Positions 1 to 10,960 of a stretch of 64,000 nucleotides of DNA are shown here, one piece after another. Under the pieces are notes generated by a model. That model did no database searches and was not told the DNA's origin. It was given only the letters and a program-made list of their open reading frames with translations. The stretch spans positions 620,001 through 684,000 of the forward strand of contig NZ_CP026948.1 of the NCBI RefSeq assembly GCF_003070865.1, in the 5' to 3' direction. This stretch comes from Corynebacterium liangguodongii. GTDB taxonomy: Bacteria; Actinomycetota; Actinomycetes; Mycobacteriales; Mycobacteriaceae. Position 1 is the first letter of the stretch. The number at the start of each line of letters is the position of its first letter. The position numbers were made by a program, and so were the translations under genes.

Positions 1-13
1 CAGCATATGCGGC

Positions 14-724
14 ATGACAACCACACCAGCGATCAGTTTTGAACGCGTGGCCAAGAGCTTCGGCGCGCAACGAGTTCTTGGCGACGTCACCTTCGACGTC
101 GCCCCCGGCCGCGTGCACGCCCTTCTCGGGCGCAACAGCGCGGGCAAGTCCACACTCATCTCGATCCTGCTCGGACTCTTGCCCGCGGATGCGGGAGAGG
201 TGCGCATCTTCGGCCGGCCCTGGGCAAAAGATCACCTCAAAAGCATCGGCGCCTCCGTCAACGGGCCCGCTTTCTACGGGCACCTCAGTGCGCGAAGCAA
301 CGTGCTCGTGCACACGCGCCTGCTCGGGCTACCGGATGCCGAGGCGGACCGCGCGCTCGGCGTCGCCGGCATCGCAGGAACCGGCCGCAAGCGGGCAGGC
401 AGCTTCTCCACCGGTATGAAGGCGCGCCTCGCGCTGGCACAGGCCATCCTCGGCGACCCGGAGATCCTCGTCCTTGACGAGCCGCAGAACGGCCTCGATC
501 CGCAGGGCATCGCCGAGCTGCGCGAGCTGCTGCGTGAATGGGCGCGTCAGGGCCGCGCGGTGCTGGTGAGCTCCCACCAGCTCGGCGAGGTCATCCACCT
601 CGCCGACGACGCCACCGTGCTTGCTGAGGGCCACATCCGCTACTCCGGCCCGCTGGATAGGCTTGCCCCCGACGGGGACTTGGAGAAGGAGTTTTTCCGG
701 CTGACGATGGGAGAGCTGGCATGA
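14..724 (+). CDS. ABC transporter ATP-binding protein (BcrA/lantibiotic-export type)
   Basis: A 236-residue ATPase that would power the membrane protein encoded next to it. Walker A (GRNSAGKST) is at residues 39-47, a divergent signature (FSTGM in place of LSGGQ) at about 131-135, Walker B (ILVLDEP) at 151-157 and the H-loop histidine (SSHQ) near 188. The divergent signature and short length are typical of the exporter-type ATPases related to bacitracin and lantibiotic self-protection. The stop overlaps the permease start by 4 bases (ATGA), so the two are translationally coupled. The start lies only 13 bases into the window, so upstream signals and a possible regulator gene cannot be seen. 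The substrate is unknown. Confidence 0.85.
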   Translation: MTTTPAISFERVAKSFGAQRVLGDVTFDVAPGRVHALLGRNSAGKSTLISILLGLLPADAGEVRIFGRPWAKDHLKSIGASVNGPAFYGHLSARSNVLVHTRLLGLPDAEADRALGVAGIAGTGRKRAGSFSTGMKARLALAQAILGDPEILVLDEPQNGLDPQGIAELRELLREWARQGRAVLVSSHQLGEVIHLADDATVLAEGHIRYSGPLDRLAPDGDLEKEFFRLTMGELA

Positions 725-2196
725 GCCGCTACCTCTCCGCCGAACTCCTACGGGCCCGCGGCTCGGCGCTGCAATGGCTTCCGCTCGTCGCGATACCTCT
801 GACGATCATTGGCTTCATATTGCGGGGGTGGGCCATTCAACAGGACAGGACCATCGAGAGCATCATGGCCTGGCAGGGCGTGTACTTAACGGGCCTGGCC
901 GCACCTGTAGCAGCCCTGTTCGCGGCCACCGCGGAGTCGAGGGAGCGGCAAGCCCACTACGGAGCGACGCTGTGGCGCCCTGTGAGCGCAGTGAGGCAGA
1001 GGGGCGCCCGTCTATGTATGGTGCTGGTCAGCCTTGCCATTTTCCACGTGATTCTCTTCGCCTCCGTATCGGCGTTGGCCGCTATTGGGGGAGTTCCGGG
1101 AATCGGGAGGGTCGTGCGCCTCGGTCTTTTCGCCTTCATTGGCACTATCGGCATCGCTGGCCTCGGCGCGGCACTCGGGCGTGTGACTGGTCTCGTCGTG
1201 CCGGTCATTGTCTTTCTCGTCTGGCAAATCATTGGCGCCAACGGACGGGTCGTTGAGGGGGACTACTGGTGGGTTTGGCCGATGGCCTGGCCGCTTCGGC
1301 TGATACTTCCCGCCGGTGGCTTTCACCAGAACCTCCTCTACCTCGAGCCAGACTCGCCGCTGCGCAACGAAAGCCCCGGACTCGCCCTCGCTTTGTGCGG
1401 CATACTTGCCGCCGTGGGGATAGCGGCAGCGCTGCTCACCACGGAAAACGTCTGGGTTCGCGTGCCCACGCGTGCTGCGCGGAATGAACAGGCAGTGGCC
1501 TCCGCTGTGAGGCGTAGTGCGGGATACATTCCCGCCATCGTGCAGCGTGTTGACGCCCAGCGGCCACGCTCCTGGCGTGCAATAGCCAGCGTCGCCTTCG
1601 GCGGAGCCCTGATGGGGTGCCTCGGGGTGTCGTTTTTGGCACTGGCTTATATCGCGCAGACCTATACGGTAGACATCGTTCACGGCCTGTTCGTGTTTGC
1701 GGTGCTTCCCCTGGGCGCGGGACTGCTGCCTACGCTCACATGGCTGAGGATGTCTAGCGCGTGGAGGATCATGCGGGTTGAGTTCCCTGGAATCGCTCGC
1801 GTAATACTGCTGTGGTCGCTTGCTATTATCGCAGCGGTGTGCTTCGTCGCAGGGCTTATCGGGCTTAGTGCTGGCGGTGAGCCCAGCGACGAGGCTAGGC
1901 GCCTTATCATCGGGACGTTGGTCGGCGATGTCGTTTTCCTCATCGCGTTTCAGCTCCTCGTGCGCTTTGGGACGGCGCTGAGCATCTTCGCGGTTCTCCT
2001 GCTCTGGCTCGCCTCCGTCTTGCTGGGCGGCGACGTCCTCGCGAGGGGGCCGCTGTGGCTGATTGCCTTGCCCGCGTGGCCCCAGACGGCATGGAACCTA
2101 TCGCGGGCTGCCATCGCGATTGTGCTCGGCCTTATCATCGCTGGGGCTTTGCACGCTCATACGCACCGCATGCTGTCTCAGCGAGCCGAGCGCTAG
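721..2196 (+). CDS. ABC transporter permease, multi-pass membrane protein
   Basis: A 491-residue integral membrane protein encoded directly after, and overlapping, the ATPase gene. It has about twelve hydrophobic segments in two halves: residues ~15-240 and, after a hydrophilic stretch around 250-280, ~285-480. That arrangement suggests an internal duplication or fusion of two six-helix modules, as in ABC-2/lantibiotic-immunity permeases. No soluble domain or catalytic motif was recognised. Together with the ATPase it would form an exporter, possibly for a peptide or lipid, but this is inferred from the partner. The convergent lipase gene ends 16 bases downstream, with no clear terminator between them. 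Confidence 0.75.
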   Translation: MSRYLSAELLRARGSALQWLPLVAIPLTIIGFILRGWAIQQDRTIESIMAWQGVYLTGLAAPVAALFAATAESRERQAHYGATLWRPVSAVRQRGARLCMVLVSLAIFHVILFASVSALAAIGGVPGIGRVVRLGLFAFIGTIGIAGLGAALGRVTGLVVPVIVFLVWQIIGANGRVVEGDYWWVWPMAWPLRLILPAGGFHQNLLYLEPDSPLRNESPGLALALCGILAAVGIAAALLTTENVWVRVPTRAARNEQAVASAVRRSAGYIPAIVQRVDAQRPRSWRAIASVAFGGALMGCLGVSFLALAYIAQTYTVDIVHGLFVFAVLPLGAGLLPTLTWLRMSSAWRIMRVEFPGIARVILLWSLAIIAAVCFVAGLIGLSAGGEPSDEARRLIIGTLVGDVVFLIAFQLLVRFGTALSIFAVLLLWLASVLLGGDVLARGPLWLIALPAWPQTAWNLSRAAIAIVLGLIIAGALHAHTHRMLSQRAER

Positions 2197-2212
2197 ACAT
2201 TGCAAGCGGGGC

Positions 2213-3679
2213 TTACCTGCTGCTCATTGATGACCCGGACGAGCCGCGGCCCTTGAGGAATTCGCGCAGTCCCGCCAAGTCCTTCGGATACTCTTGCGTG
2301 CCGCCTTTCGCTGGCGGCACGGTGGTCGCCGGCTCCGCGGGGTTGCCCGCGGGGAAGTCGCCGCAGTTGGTGCCTGCGGGCTTGCCGTCGAAGCGATCCT
2401 GCAGCCACGGCCACGCCCCGGCGGAGAAGGTGAGGAACCCTGCTGTGTGTTCCATGATGGCGTACTCGTGGTAGATCACCGGGTTGCCGGCCTCGCAGTA
2501 CTTGTGCGCGAGTGCCCGAGTGTCTCCGGTGACGGTGATGCCGTCCCCGGTGCCGATTCCCTCGGGGCCGGTGGGTGTGCCGGTGATCTCCCCGTTGTTG
2601 GCCTGGCCGATGAAAAACGGCGTGGCCGGGTCGGCGGCGAGGATGGGGTTGTTGCGGTTGACGGCGTCGACGAATTCGGGAATTGACCGCGGGTCGCGGT
2701 ATTCGGGCTTGAACAGGGATGCCCAGTCGACCCCGGCAAAGGACGCGCTGACCTCGGTAATGGTGGCTCGCGAGAGGTCGTCGACCATGTGCTTGCCGTA
2801 GTCGGAGAGGTAGGGCTCGAGCGAGAAGTCGTAGGAGCGCGACAAGCCGATGAGGATCATGACGGTCAGTGGTCCCCAAAACGGAGCGCCGTCGATGTAG
2901 TTGACCAGGTTGAGCACGTTGGTGGGCACGCCACCGGCGGCGGAGCCGACGAGCCGTGCGTTGATGTCGGGTGCGTAGGTGGGGGCGAGCTGGGCGGCCC
3001 ACACGCTGGCGATGGAGCCTCCGGAGTACCCGATCAGGCCGACGGGGGCGTCGGGGGAGAGGCCGGTCTCGGGGGTGCGCTCCGCGGCGCGGATCCCGTC
3101 GAGAGTGAGACGGCCATAGGTCGGGCCGTCGAAGAAGTTGGCGTCTTGGCCTTCGATGTCGGTCACGGCGACGGTGTATCCGCCGGCGAGCATCTGGACG
3201 ATGGTCGGGGTCTCGATCCAGGAGTTGAACAGCCCGAGCGCGATATTCCCGGCGATGGCGCGAGAGGGGCTGTGGGCCGGGTCGAGGGAGTCGTAGACCG
3301 AGTGCATCGAGACCAACCGGCCGTTGGACTCGCCGGTTGGTTTGACCACCGAGGTGATGTTGTAGGTGGGCTTGTCGTCGTGGTCGGTCGAGCGGTACTT
3401 GATCTGGACGACCTGGACCGGGATCGGCAGGCCGACGAAGTGGTAGGGGATCGTCCTGGTGCTGATGACTTCGCCGGGTGCGTAGTCACCCAGGTTGTCC
3501 ACGGGGGCGAAGAACTCCTCGCCGGACTGGACGATTGATGATCCGCCGAGGGGCGCGCCGTCGTGTGGGCCCTGCACAGAGGAGAGCTCTTGCGCGGTAG
3601 CGAGCACCGGGGTGGCGGACGACGCCGCTGCGGCGGCGAGCCCGATGGCAAGTGTTTTCACGCGGAACGTTGCGCGCAT
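2213..3679 (-). CDS. secreted lipase of the secretory-lipase (LIP) family
   Basis: Predicted extracellular alpha/beta-hydrolase of 488 residues acting on acylglycerols or other esters. Residues 1-28 form a signal peptide (basic start, Ala-rich core, cut near ATAQE). The nucleophile elbow GYSGGS places the catalytic serine near residue 219, and a histidine in EHTAGF near 411 is the likely triad base. The Ser-Gly-Gly-Ser elbow and length fit the secretory lipase family seen in corynebacteria and Candida. A longer reading frame runs upstream, but the start chosen follows an AAGGAGG ribosome site and begins the signal peptide. The C-terminus is Gly/Ser-rich. The true substrate is unknown. Confidence 0.85.
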   Translation of the reverse strand: MRATFRVKTLAIGLAAAAASSATPVLATAQELSSVQGPHDGAPLGGSSIVQSGEEFFAPVDNLGDYAPGEVISTRTIPYHFVGLPIPVQVVQIKYRSTDHDDKPTYNITSVVKPTGESNGRLVSMHSVYDSLDPAHSPSRAIAGNIALGLFNSWIETPTIVQMLAGGYTVAVTDIEGQDANFFDGPTYGRLTLDGIRAAERTPETGLSPDAPVGLIGYSGGSIASVWAAQLAPTYAPDINARLVGSAAGGVPTNVLNLVNYIDGAPFWGPLTVMILIGLSRSYDFSLEPYLSDYGKHMVDDLSRATITEVSASFAGVDWASLFKPEYRDPRSIPEFVDAVNRNNPILAADPATPFFIGQANNGEITGTPTGPEGIGTGDGITVTGDTRALAHKYCEAGNPVIYHEYAIMEHTAGFLTFSAGAWPWLQDRFDGKPAGTNCGDFPAGNPAEPATTVPPAKGGTQEYPKDLAGLREFLKGRGSSGSSMSSR

Positions 3680-3793
3680 GGGGTCCTCCTTCTTGGGTAT
3701 TATCTTTCCCCGGATGAGGAGGCTACCGCAAAGGTGTGATGACGGGGAACCGTGCGATGGGAAAAGTATGATTTTCGGGGCGAGTTCCCAGAA

Positions 3794-3831
3794 AAAGCCC
3801 GGCCCCGACAGGACTGTCGGAGCCGGGCTTT
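3794..3831 (-). terminator. Rho-independent terminator of the His-rich gene
   Basis: A near-perfect inverted repeat with 18-bp arms (AAAGCCCGGC... / ...GCCGGGCTTT, one internal mismatch) and a two-base loop. It starts 12 bases after the stop of the minus-strand His-rich gene and, read on that strand, ends in a T-run. It separates this gene from the lipase gene further along the same strand. Confidence 0.8.
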
Positions 3832-3842
3832 GTGGTGAGCGA

Positions 3843-4136
3843 CTAGTGCTCGTCGTAGTGGTCGCCGTGGGCGGCATGGCGGTGGCCGTCGTGGACGTAG
3901 TCGACGTGGTCACCGTGGGGTACTGCGACGTGGCCGCAGCCCTCGCCGTGGGTGTGGTCCGTGTGGTCGGTGTGCTCGGCGTGGTCGGCGGCCTCGCACT
4001 CGTCCCAGTGGCCCTCGTGTTCGCGGTGCAGGTGGCCGTCGTGGACGTAGTCGACGTGGTCACCGTGGGGCACTGCGACGTGGCCGCAGCCCTCGCCGTG
4101 GGTGTGGTCGTGGGACTCGTGGATCGTGTGGGTCAT
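3843..4136 (-). CDS. histidine-rich putative metal-binding protein with internal duplication
   Basis: A 97-residue soluble protein with 27 histidines, 3 cysteines (17, 47, 67) and many Asp/Glu, so it almost certainly binds divalent metal such as zinc or nickel. Residues 10-35 and 60-85 are identical, a 26-residue duplication that is also visible in the DNA. Each unit carries HGEGCGH and HGDHVDYVHDGH clusters. There is no signal peptide or membrane segment, so it is probably a cytoplasmic metal buffer or chaperone. A strong terminator follows and tandem TTGAAAAC boxes precede it, suggesting metal-responsive control. A CDF cation transporter is encoded about 0.6 kb away. The specific metal is not deducible. 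Confidence 0.75.
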   Translation of the reverse strand: MTHTIHESHDHTHGEGCGHVAVPHGDHVDYVHDGHLHREHEGHWDECEAADHAEHTDHTDHTHGEGCGHVAVPHGDHVDYVHDGHRHAAHGDHYDEH

Positions 4137-4154
4137 GTCGTTCCTTTCGGGTTG

Positions 4155-4218
4155 GTACCTTTCGGCACGTTTTCAACTAGTTTCCACTAAAGCATGTTTT
4201 CAATAGGTTTTCAAGTCG
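4155..4218 (-). promoter_or_regulatory. tandem TTGAAAAC-type boxes upstream of the His-rich gene
   Basis: On the minus strand, upstream of the His-rich gene, TTGAAAAC occurs three times. Two copies are 11 bases apart, about one helical turn, and a third lies closer to the gene; a related GGAAAC lies between. One copy can serve as a -35-like element. A/T-rich TGAAAA half-sites resemble those of Fur-family zinc repressors, but no complete published Zur operator can be assigned by eye. Confidence 0.35.
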
Positions 4219-4346
4219 GGGATGAATGCACGAGTTCGTGCAGGCAATGTGGTCGAGGAACTGTCACTGAAGACAACCTGGATCCCATGGTGCGATCATG
4301 GTTGGCGTGTTCCTTCCGGGATCAATGCCCCAGGTAGAATGATTAT

Positions 4347-4744
4347 GTGTTGCCGCTACCGTCTCCTTACGGCCCGCCTGTCTATCGGTGGAAACTGTGG
4401 CCGCTTTCGCTACCCGGGGTTAGTTGCGACACGGGAATCTACCTCCTTCGCCCGTGGACGGGGATAGGCTTTACCGCAGGCGGAGGCTACTCGCGGCGCC
4501 ACATCCAAGACGCCGCTGAGAAGCTCGGTGCGTGCCAGCGGAAGGCTATTACCCCGATCTGAGGAAAGCGCTGCCGAGGAGAGGCCCTGGAGCCTCATGT
4601 GCTCGACCAGCTGCTAGACCTATGAGCACCCCCATGCTCCTCTGTTCATGGACGGGCCGAGGCTCCCCCGCAGTCGTGGCCGGTGGCTCTCGACTAGCGG
4701 CGGTCTACAGGGCCGCGCTTGACCGCGACCTCCTCTGGCGCTAG
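4347..4744 (+). pseudogene. decayed small gene, probably frameshifted
   Basis: A TAGAAT -10 element at 4335-4340 lies exactly six bases before a GTG at 4347, as in leaderless corynebacterial mRNAs. The frame from 4347 reads protein-like (...SRRHIQDAAEKLG...) and then loses sense. The apparent continuation, VPAEGYYPDL, is in another frame, and EALEPHVLDQLLD is in the third before a final stretch that stops at 4744. This pattern fits a gene broken by at least two indels. I do not recognise the family. A short real ORF ending at 4562 plus non-coding DNA is the alternative. Confidence 0.35.
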
Positions 4745-5652
4745 ATCCAGTTAAACCCTACATGCGAGCTCGTCCCCAACGGCTCGACGTGTACCAGGGT
4801 GGTCGCGCCCCCGAGTGCGCCGTCGATCCCTTCCTCGATGAGGTCGGCGAGGTCGTGTGAGCTCTCCACGCTCCAGGAGCCGGGCACCTGCATGACCACG
4901 TTGACGAGGCGCTCGCGGCCGAAGGCCGCGGTGCGCACGTCGGTAAAGTCCACCCCGTGCTCGGCGGCGAAGCCATCGAGGTAGGCCTTGATGGCGCGGC
5001 GCTCGTCTTCCGGCAGCGCCTCGGAGAGCAGGCTGATAAAGGACTGTTTGAGCAGCGTGTAGCCGGTAAAGAGGATATTCGCCCCGACGGCGAGGGCGAC
5101 GAGGGGGTCGAGGATCTCCCAGCCGGTGATGGCAACCAGTGCCATGCCGACGATGACACCGACGGTGGTCCAGACGTCGGTAAGCAAATGCTTGCCGTCC
5201 GCGTCGAGCGTCGCCGAGCGGTACTTCTTGCCAGCCCGCAGGAGGACCAACCCGACGGCAAGGTTGAGCGCGGTGGCGATGACGGAGAGCGCAAGGCCTA
5301 TCCCGGCCTGCTCGATGGGCTGCGGGGTGATGAGGCGCTGCACCGCAGTGTAGATGATCGCCACCGAGGCGAGCAGGATCATCGAGCCTTCGACCTGGGA
5401 GGAGAAGTACTCCGCCTTCGCGTGGCCGAAGTTGTGATTTTGGTCGGCGGGCTTGGCGGAGACCTTCAGCGCAACGAGGCCGACGATCGCGGCGACGAGA
5501 TTGATGAGGGATTCTATGGCATCGGAGAGGAACCCCACGGAACCGGTGACCCATGCTGCGGCGAGCTTGAACGCGATGGTTGCTACTGCCGCAGCGATGG
5601 AGAGCCACATAAACCGCTCGAGGAGCCTTTGCTCGGCTCGTTGCATTGTCAT
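4741..5652 (-). CDS. cation diffusion facilitator (CDF) family transporter
   Basis: A 303-residue, six-helix membrane protein that exports Zn2+, Fe2+, Mn2+ or a related cation by proton exchange. The motif SDAIES in helix 2 (Asp44) and HLLTD in helix 5 (His155, Asp159) form the usual transport site; NHNFGHAKAE (residues ~72-81) is the conserved CDF loop. Residues ~215-303 make the cytoplasmic ferredoxin-like dimerisation domain. The helix-2 site is D-x3-S rather than the D-x3-D of YiiP, a common actinobacterial variant of uncertain specificity. The His-rich protein gene nearby suggests a local metal-handling theme. Confidence 0.9.
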   Translation of the reverse strand: MTMQRAEQRLLERFMWLSIAAAVATIAFKLAAAWVTGSVGFLSDAIESLINLVAAIVGLVALKVSAKPADQNHNFGHAKAEYFSSQVEGSMILLASVAIIYTAVQRLITPQPIEQAGIGLALSVIATALNLAVGLVLLRAGKKYRSATLDADGKHLLTDVWTTVGVIVGMALVAITGWEILDPLVALAVGANILFTGYTLLKQSFISLLSEALPEDERRAIKAYLDGFAAEHGVDFTDVRTAAFGRERLVNVVMQVPGSWSVESSHDLADLIEEGIDGALGGATTLVHVEPLGTSSHVGFNWI

Positions 5653-5676
5653 CGCCTTCGCTTAGAGTGGGTGTGC

Positions 5677-5847
5677 ATGGACGTAAAAAGTTGGATCATC
5701 GCTATCGCAGGCGCCGTCATCGGCGCGATGTTCTTCGGGTGGCTGCTCTCGATGCTCGGCGTGAGCGGCATCCTCTACACGGTGCTCGTGCTCATCGGCT
5801 CGGCGGTGACCTCCTCGCTCGCGGGGATGCTCTTCCGGCCGCGCTAG
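5677..5847 (+). CDS. small two-helix membrane protein
   Basis: A 56-residue protein made almost wholly of two hydrophobic segments (residues ~5-25 and ~30-50) with a short basic end. It is divergent from the CDF gene with only 24 bases between starts, so the start is uncertain; an in-frame GTG lies just upstream. The spacing and Gly/Ala-rich helices recall the GlsB/YeaQ/YmgE type of small stress membrane proteins, but similarity is too weak to assign. It ends 31 bases before the convergent thiF stop. Confidence 0.5.
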   Translation: MDVKSWIIAIAGAVIGAMFFGWLLSMLGVSGILYTVLVLIGSAVTSSLAGMLFRPR

Positions 5848-5878
5848 GCCAGAGTCATCATTGAGAGTGCGTGAATTT

Positions 5879-6988
5879 TCACCCCACCGACTCTACCCCG
5901 CCCGGAAGCTCTTCTAAGCGGATCCCGCGCTCGGCGGCGAAGCTGCCGAAGCGCTCGACAAACCTGCCGGAGCGCACCCCGGAGGCGCAGTAGACCACGA
6001 CGGTGGTGCCTGCGGGCAGCCCGCCGATCGCCTCGAAGGCCTCCTGCGGGCGGGTCTCCCACGTGCTCGTCGGCAGGTGGATGCTCTTTCCCTCCAGGTC
6101 CGCCAGCGCCCTCTCGTGGGCCTCGCGCACGTCCAACCCGAGCGCCTCGCCGCGCGCCACCTTATCCGCGACCAACGACGCCGCCCCTGGTACCGCGCAC
6201 GGCGCCGCGGGGTAGCTGCCCAGCTCGCGCGTCAGCTCGCGGCGCGGATCCCGGCGCACCGCGTACTCGCTTAACGACGCCCCCAGTGCGTCATAGACCC
6301 GCAGTGCGCCCGGCCGCGCCTCTCCCAGGCCCGCGAGGAGCTTCACGACCTCGGTGGCCATGAGCCCGCCGACGACGCCAGTGGTCACCCCGAGCACACC
6401 GGCGGTGGCGCAGTCCGGCACGGAGTCCGGGTCGGGTTGGGCGGGGTAGAGGTCGCGCAGGCCCACCCCGCCTGACGGCGCGCCGGGGCCGGACCACCAC
6501 AGCGCGACGTCGCCGCGGTAGCGCAGCACCGAGCCCCACACGAGAGGCGTGCCTGTGATCTCGGCGGCATCGGCGGCCAGGAACTTGGTGGCGAAGGTGT
6601 CGGAGCCGTCGACGAGCACGTCGACCCCGTCGAGGAGTGCGAGAGCGTTATCGGGGGTGAAGTGGGCGTCGATAAGCTCGAGTTCAATGCCGGGCTGGAG
6701 CGCGCGCAGTCGCTCGCCTGCAACCTCGACCTTCTTGCGGCCGACATCGCCGGCGCCGAAGAGGATCTGGCGGTGGATGTTGGTGATGTCGACGCAATCG
6801 CTATCGATCACCGCGATATGCCCGACGCCGGTGGCGGCCAGCGCCTGCATGACGGGGCAGCCCAGGCCGCCGGCGCCGATGACGAGGACGCGAGCGCGGT
6901 GGAGTGCCGATTGCTGTTCCGGGCCGAAGCCGGGCAGGTTCATGTGCCGGGCCGTGCGGCGCAACTCCTCGCGTGGCAGATCGTGCAT
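5879..6988 (-). CDS. thiF: ThiF/MoeB-type adenylyltransferase with C-terminal rhodanese domain
   Basis: A 369-residue E1-like enzyme that would adenylate the C-terminal Gly-Gly of the sulfur carrier ThiS and pass sulfur to it for thiazole synthesis. The nucleotide loop GAGGLG is at residues 38-43, followed by the acidic end of the next strand (IDSD). Residues ~265-369 form a rhodanese domain with the persulfide cysteine in YCASGVRSG near 334. The two Zn-binding CxxC pairs of E. coli MoeB/ThiF are not evident. The start is the MHDLP methionine; a longer frame would run into the divergent BCCT gene. Assignment as ThiF rather than MoeB rests on the nearby thiazole genes. Confidence 0.8.
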   Translation of the reverse strand: MHDLPREELRRTARHMNLPGFGPEQQSALHRARVLVIGAGGLGCPVMQALAATGVGHIAVIDSDCVDITNIHRQILFGAGDVGRKKVEVAGERLRALQPGIELELIDAHFTPDNALALLDGVDVLVDGSDTFATKFLAADAAEITGTPLVWGSVLRYRGDVALWWSGPGAPSGGVGLRDLYPAQPDPDSVPDCATAGVLGVTTGVVGGLMATEVVKLLAGLGEARPGALRVYDALGASLSEYAVRRDPRRELTRELGSYPAAPCAVPGAASLVADKVARGEALGLDVREAHERALADLEGKSIHLPTSTWETRPQEAFEAIGGLPAGTTVVVYCASGVRSGRFVERFGSFAAERGIRLEELPGGVESVG

Positions 6989-7029
6989 GAATCCCACTCT
7001 AGAGCGCCGCGGCGCTAAAATTCGCACCC

Positions 7030-9696
<2,667 letters not shown>

Positions 9697-10776
9697 CTAC
9701 CTCCTGTGTCGCAGCGGGTTCGTGTCCTTCAAGTCTACGGAGGGCCTTCGCTTTTCGACGACCTCGGCACCGCACCGCGCGGCGAGCGCCGCCAGCAAGA
9801 TCCCGTGCCTGAAGTACCCGGTGGATACGACCACCCGCTCACTCACCCTGCCCAGGTAGGGAAGGTCATCCGGGGTGCCGGGGCGCGCTCCGCAGCTCGC
9901 CTCCACAAAGTCGCAGTCTTCGATGCCGGGCACGATCTCCGCGGCGTCGCGCAGCAGCTGGTGCACGCCCTGGGCGAGGGGCACGGCGCGCCCGTCCTCC
10001 CTGCTCGTCGCCCCGATGGTGAGCGTGCGGTCGGCGCGCGGGATGAGGTAGACGGCGCGGTCTTCGACGAACCCCCGGATCACCCTGTCCACGAGCGGGA
10101 ACTGGTGCTCGGGTACCCGCAGCTGCACAACGTCGCCGTAGACGGGGCGCAGCTTGAGGTGGTTGTCCCAGCCGCCGATCTGCTCGGCGCCGAGGCCCGC
10201 GGCGATGACGACCTGATCGGCGTGAGCCTCGCGGACGTCGTGGAGGTCTTCCGCGAGGAAGGTCACCCCGGCGGCTGCGCAGGCGTCGTCAAGCGCGCGT
10301 GTGATAAGCCTCGGCTGGACCTGGTGATCACCGTCGATGCGCACCGCTCCCGCGATGGCGGGGGAGAGGGCCGGTTCGAGGGCCCGGGCGGCGCGGGTGG
10401 TGATGCGGGTCGCCTCCATCCCGTGGGCGAGCTGGTAGTCCTGCAGCTCGTCGAGGTGGGCTTTGTCCGCACGGTCGGCGCCGACGACGAGGGTGCCCTC
10501 CGTGCGGTAGCCGGTGGGCAGGGCGCTGTAGCGGCCGATCAACGCAATGAGGTCCGGGTACCAGGCCGCGGCGGCGCGCATCAGGGGGAAGAGCGGATCC
10601 TGCTGGTAGACGACCTCTGCTACCGGCGCGAGCATCCCGCCGGCGTGGTGGGAGGCGCCGGAGCGCGGGTGCGCGTCGTAGACGGTGACGTCGTGTCCGC
10701 GATCGGCGAGGGTGAGCGCCGTGGAGAGCCCGATAATCCCGGCCCCGGCGATAGCGATGGTGGTCATGGTCTCCAT
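9697..10776 (-). CDS. thiO: glycine oxidase ThiO
   Basis: FAD-dependent amine oxidase of the DAO fold (about 359 residues) that oxidises glycine to the imine needed for thiazole formation. The N-terminal dinucleotide motif IAGAGIIGLSTA and the C-terminal SCGARPGTPDDLPYLG FAD motif are both visible, with RHGILLA near the end. Two starts are possible: 10776 (METM) or 10767 (MTT, with GGAG just before). It is the first gene of thiO-thiS-thiG. No TPP riboswitch is seen in front; two 17-bp palindromes lie there instead. Confidence 0.9.
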   Translation of the reverse strand: METMTTIAIAGAGIIGLSTALTLADRGHDVTVYDAHPRSGASHHAGGMLAPVAEVVYQQDPLFPLMRAAAAWYPDLIALIGRYSALPTGYRTEGTLVVGADRADKAHLDELQDYQLAHGMEATRITTRAARALEPALSPAIAGAVRIDGDHQVQPRLITRALDDACAAAGVTFLAEDLHDVREAHADQVVIAAGLGAEQIGGWDNHLKLRPVYGDVVQLRVPEHQFPLVDRVIRGFVEDRAVYLIPRADRTLTIGATSREDGRAVPLAQGVHQLLRDAAEIVPGIEDCDFVEASCGARPGTPDDLPYLGRVSERVVVSTGYFRHGILLAALAARCGAEVVEKRRPSVDLKDTNPLRHRR

Positions 10777-10792
10777 TGTGGCACGCCGAAGG

Positions 10793-10809
10793 ACTCCGCA
10801 TTGCGGAGT
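10793..10809. promoter_or_regulatory. 17-bp palindrome, proximal putative operator of thiO
   Basis: ACTCCGCATTGCGGAGT is a perfect palindrome apart from its centre. It lies 17 bases upstream of the longer thiO start and is nearly identical to a second copy 41 bases away (centre to centre, about four helical turns). The dyad form and pairing suggest a dimeric repressor or activator site; an RNA hairpin is also possible. Confidence 0.5.
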
Positions 10810-10833
10810 TTCTATTCGAACAGGTTTATGAAA

Positions 10834-10850
10834 ACTCCGCAATGCGGAGT
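10834..10850. promoter_or_regulatory. 17-bp palindrome, distal putative operator between thiO and the HNH gene
   Basis: ACTCCGCAATGCGGAGT, the second copy of the dyad, differs from the first only at the central base. A/T-rich promoter-like sequence (TATAAT at about 10875 on the plus strand, TTATAT/TTTATA on the minus strand) follows directly, so a bound protein could affect thiO, the divergent DUF222/HNH gene, or both. Confidence 0.5.
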
Positions 10851-10960
10851 GCTGGTGCCCTTGCTATAAAACGATATAATCGCAGCTAGAGGGCGATGTC
10901 CGAGGGGGTTGTTATAGTGCACGTGTTCGCATCAAGCGTGGGGGTATCAAGGGGGAGAAA

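Noticed and set aside
2789..3538. Long plus-strand open frame opposite the lipase gene
   Set aside because: It is antisense to a gene with a clear signal peptide, catalytic serine and ribosome site; the translation is low-complexity Gly/Val/Asp, typical of high-G+C antisense frames.
10793..10850. Palindromes near thiO as a minimal CRISPR or as a terminator
   Set aside because: Only two copies exist with a short A/T-rich gap; no T-run follows on either strand and both lie upstream of divergent genes.
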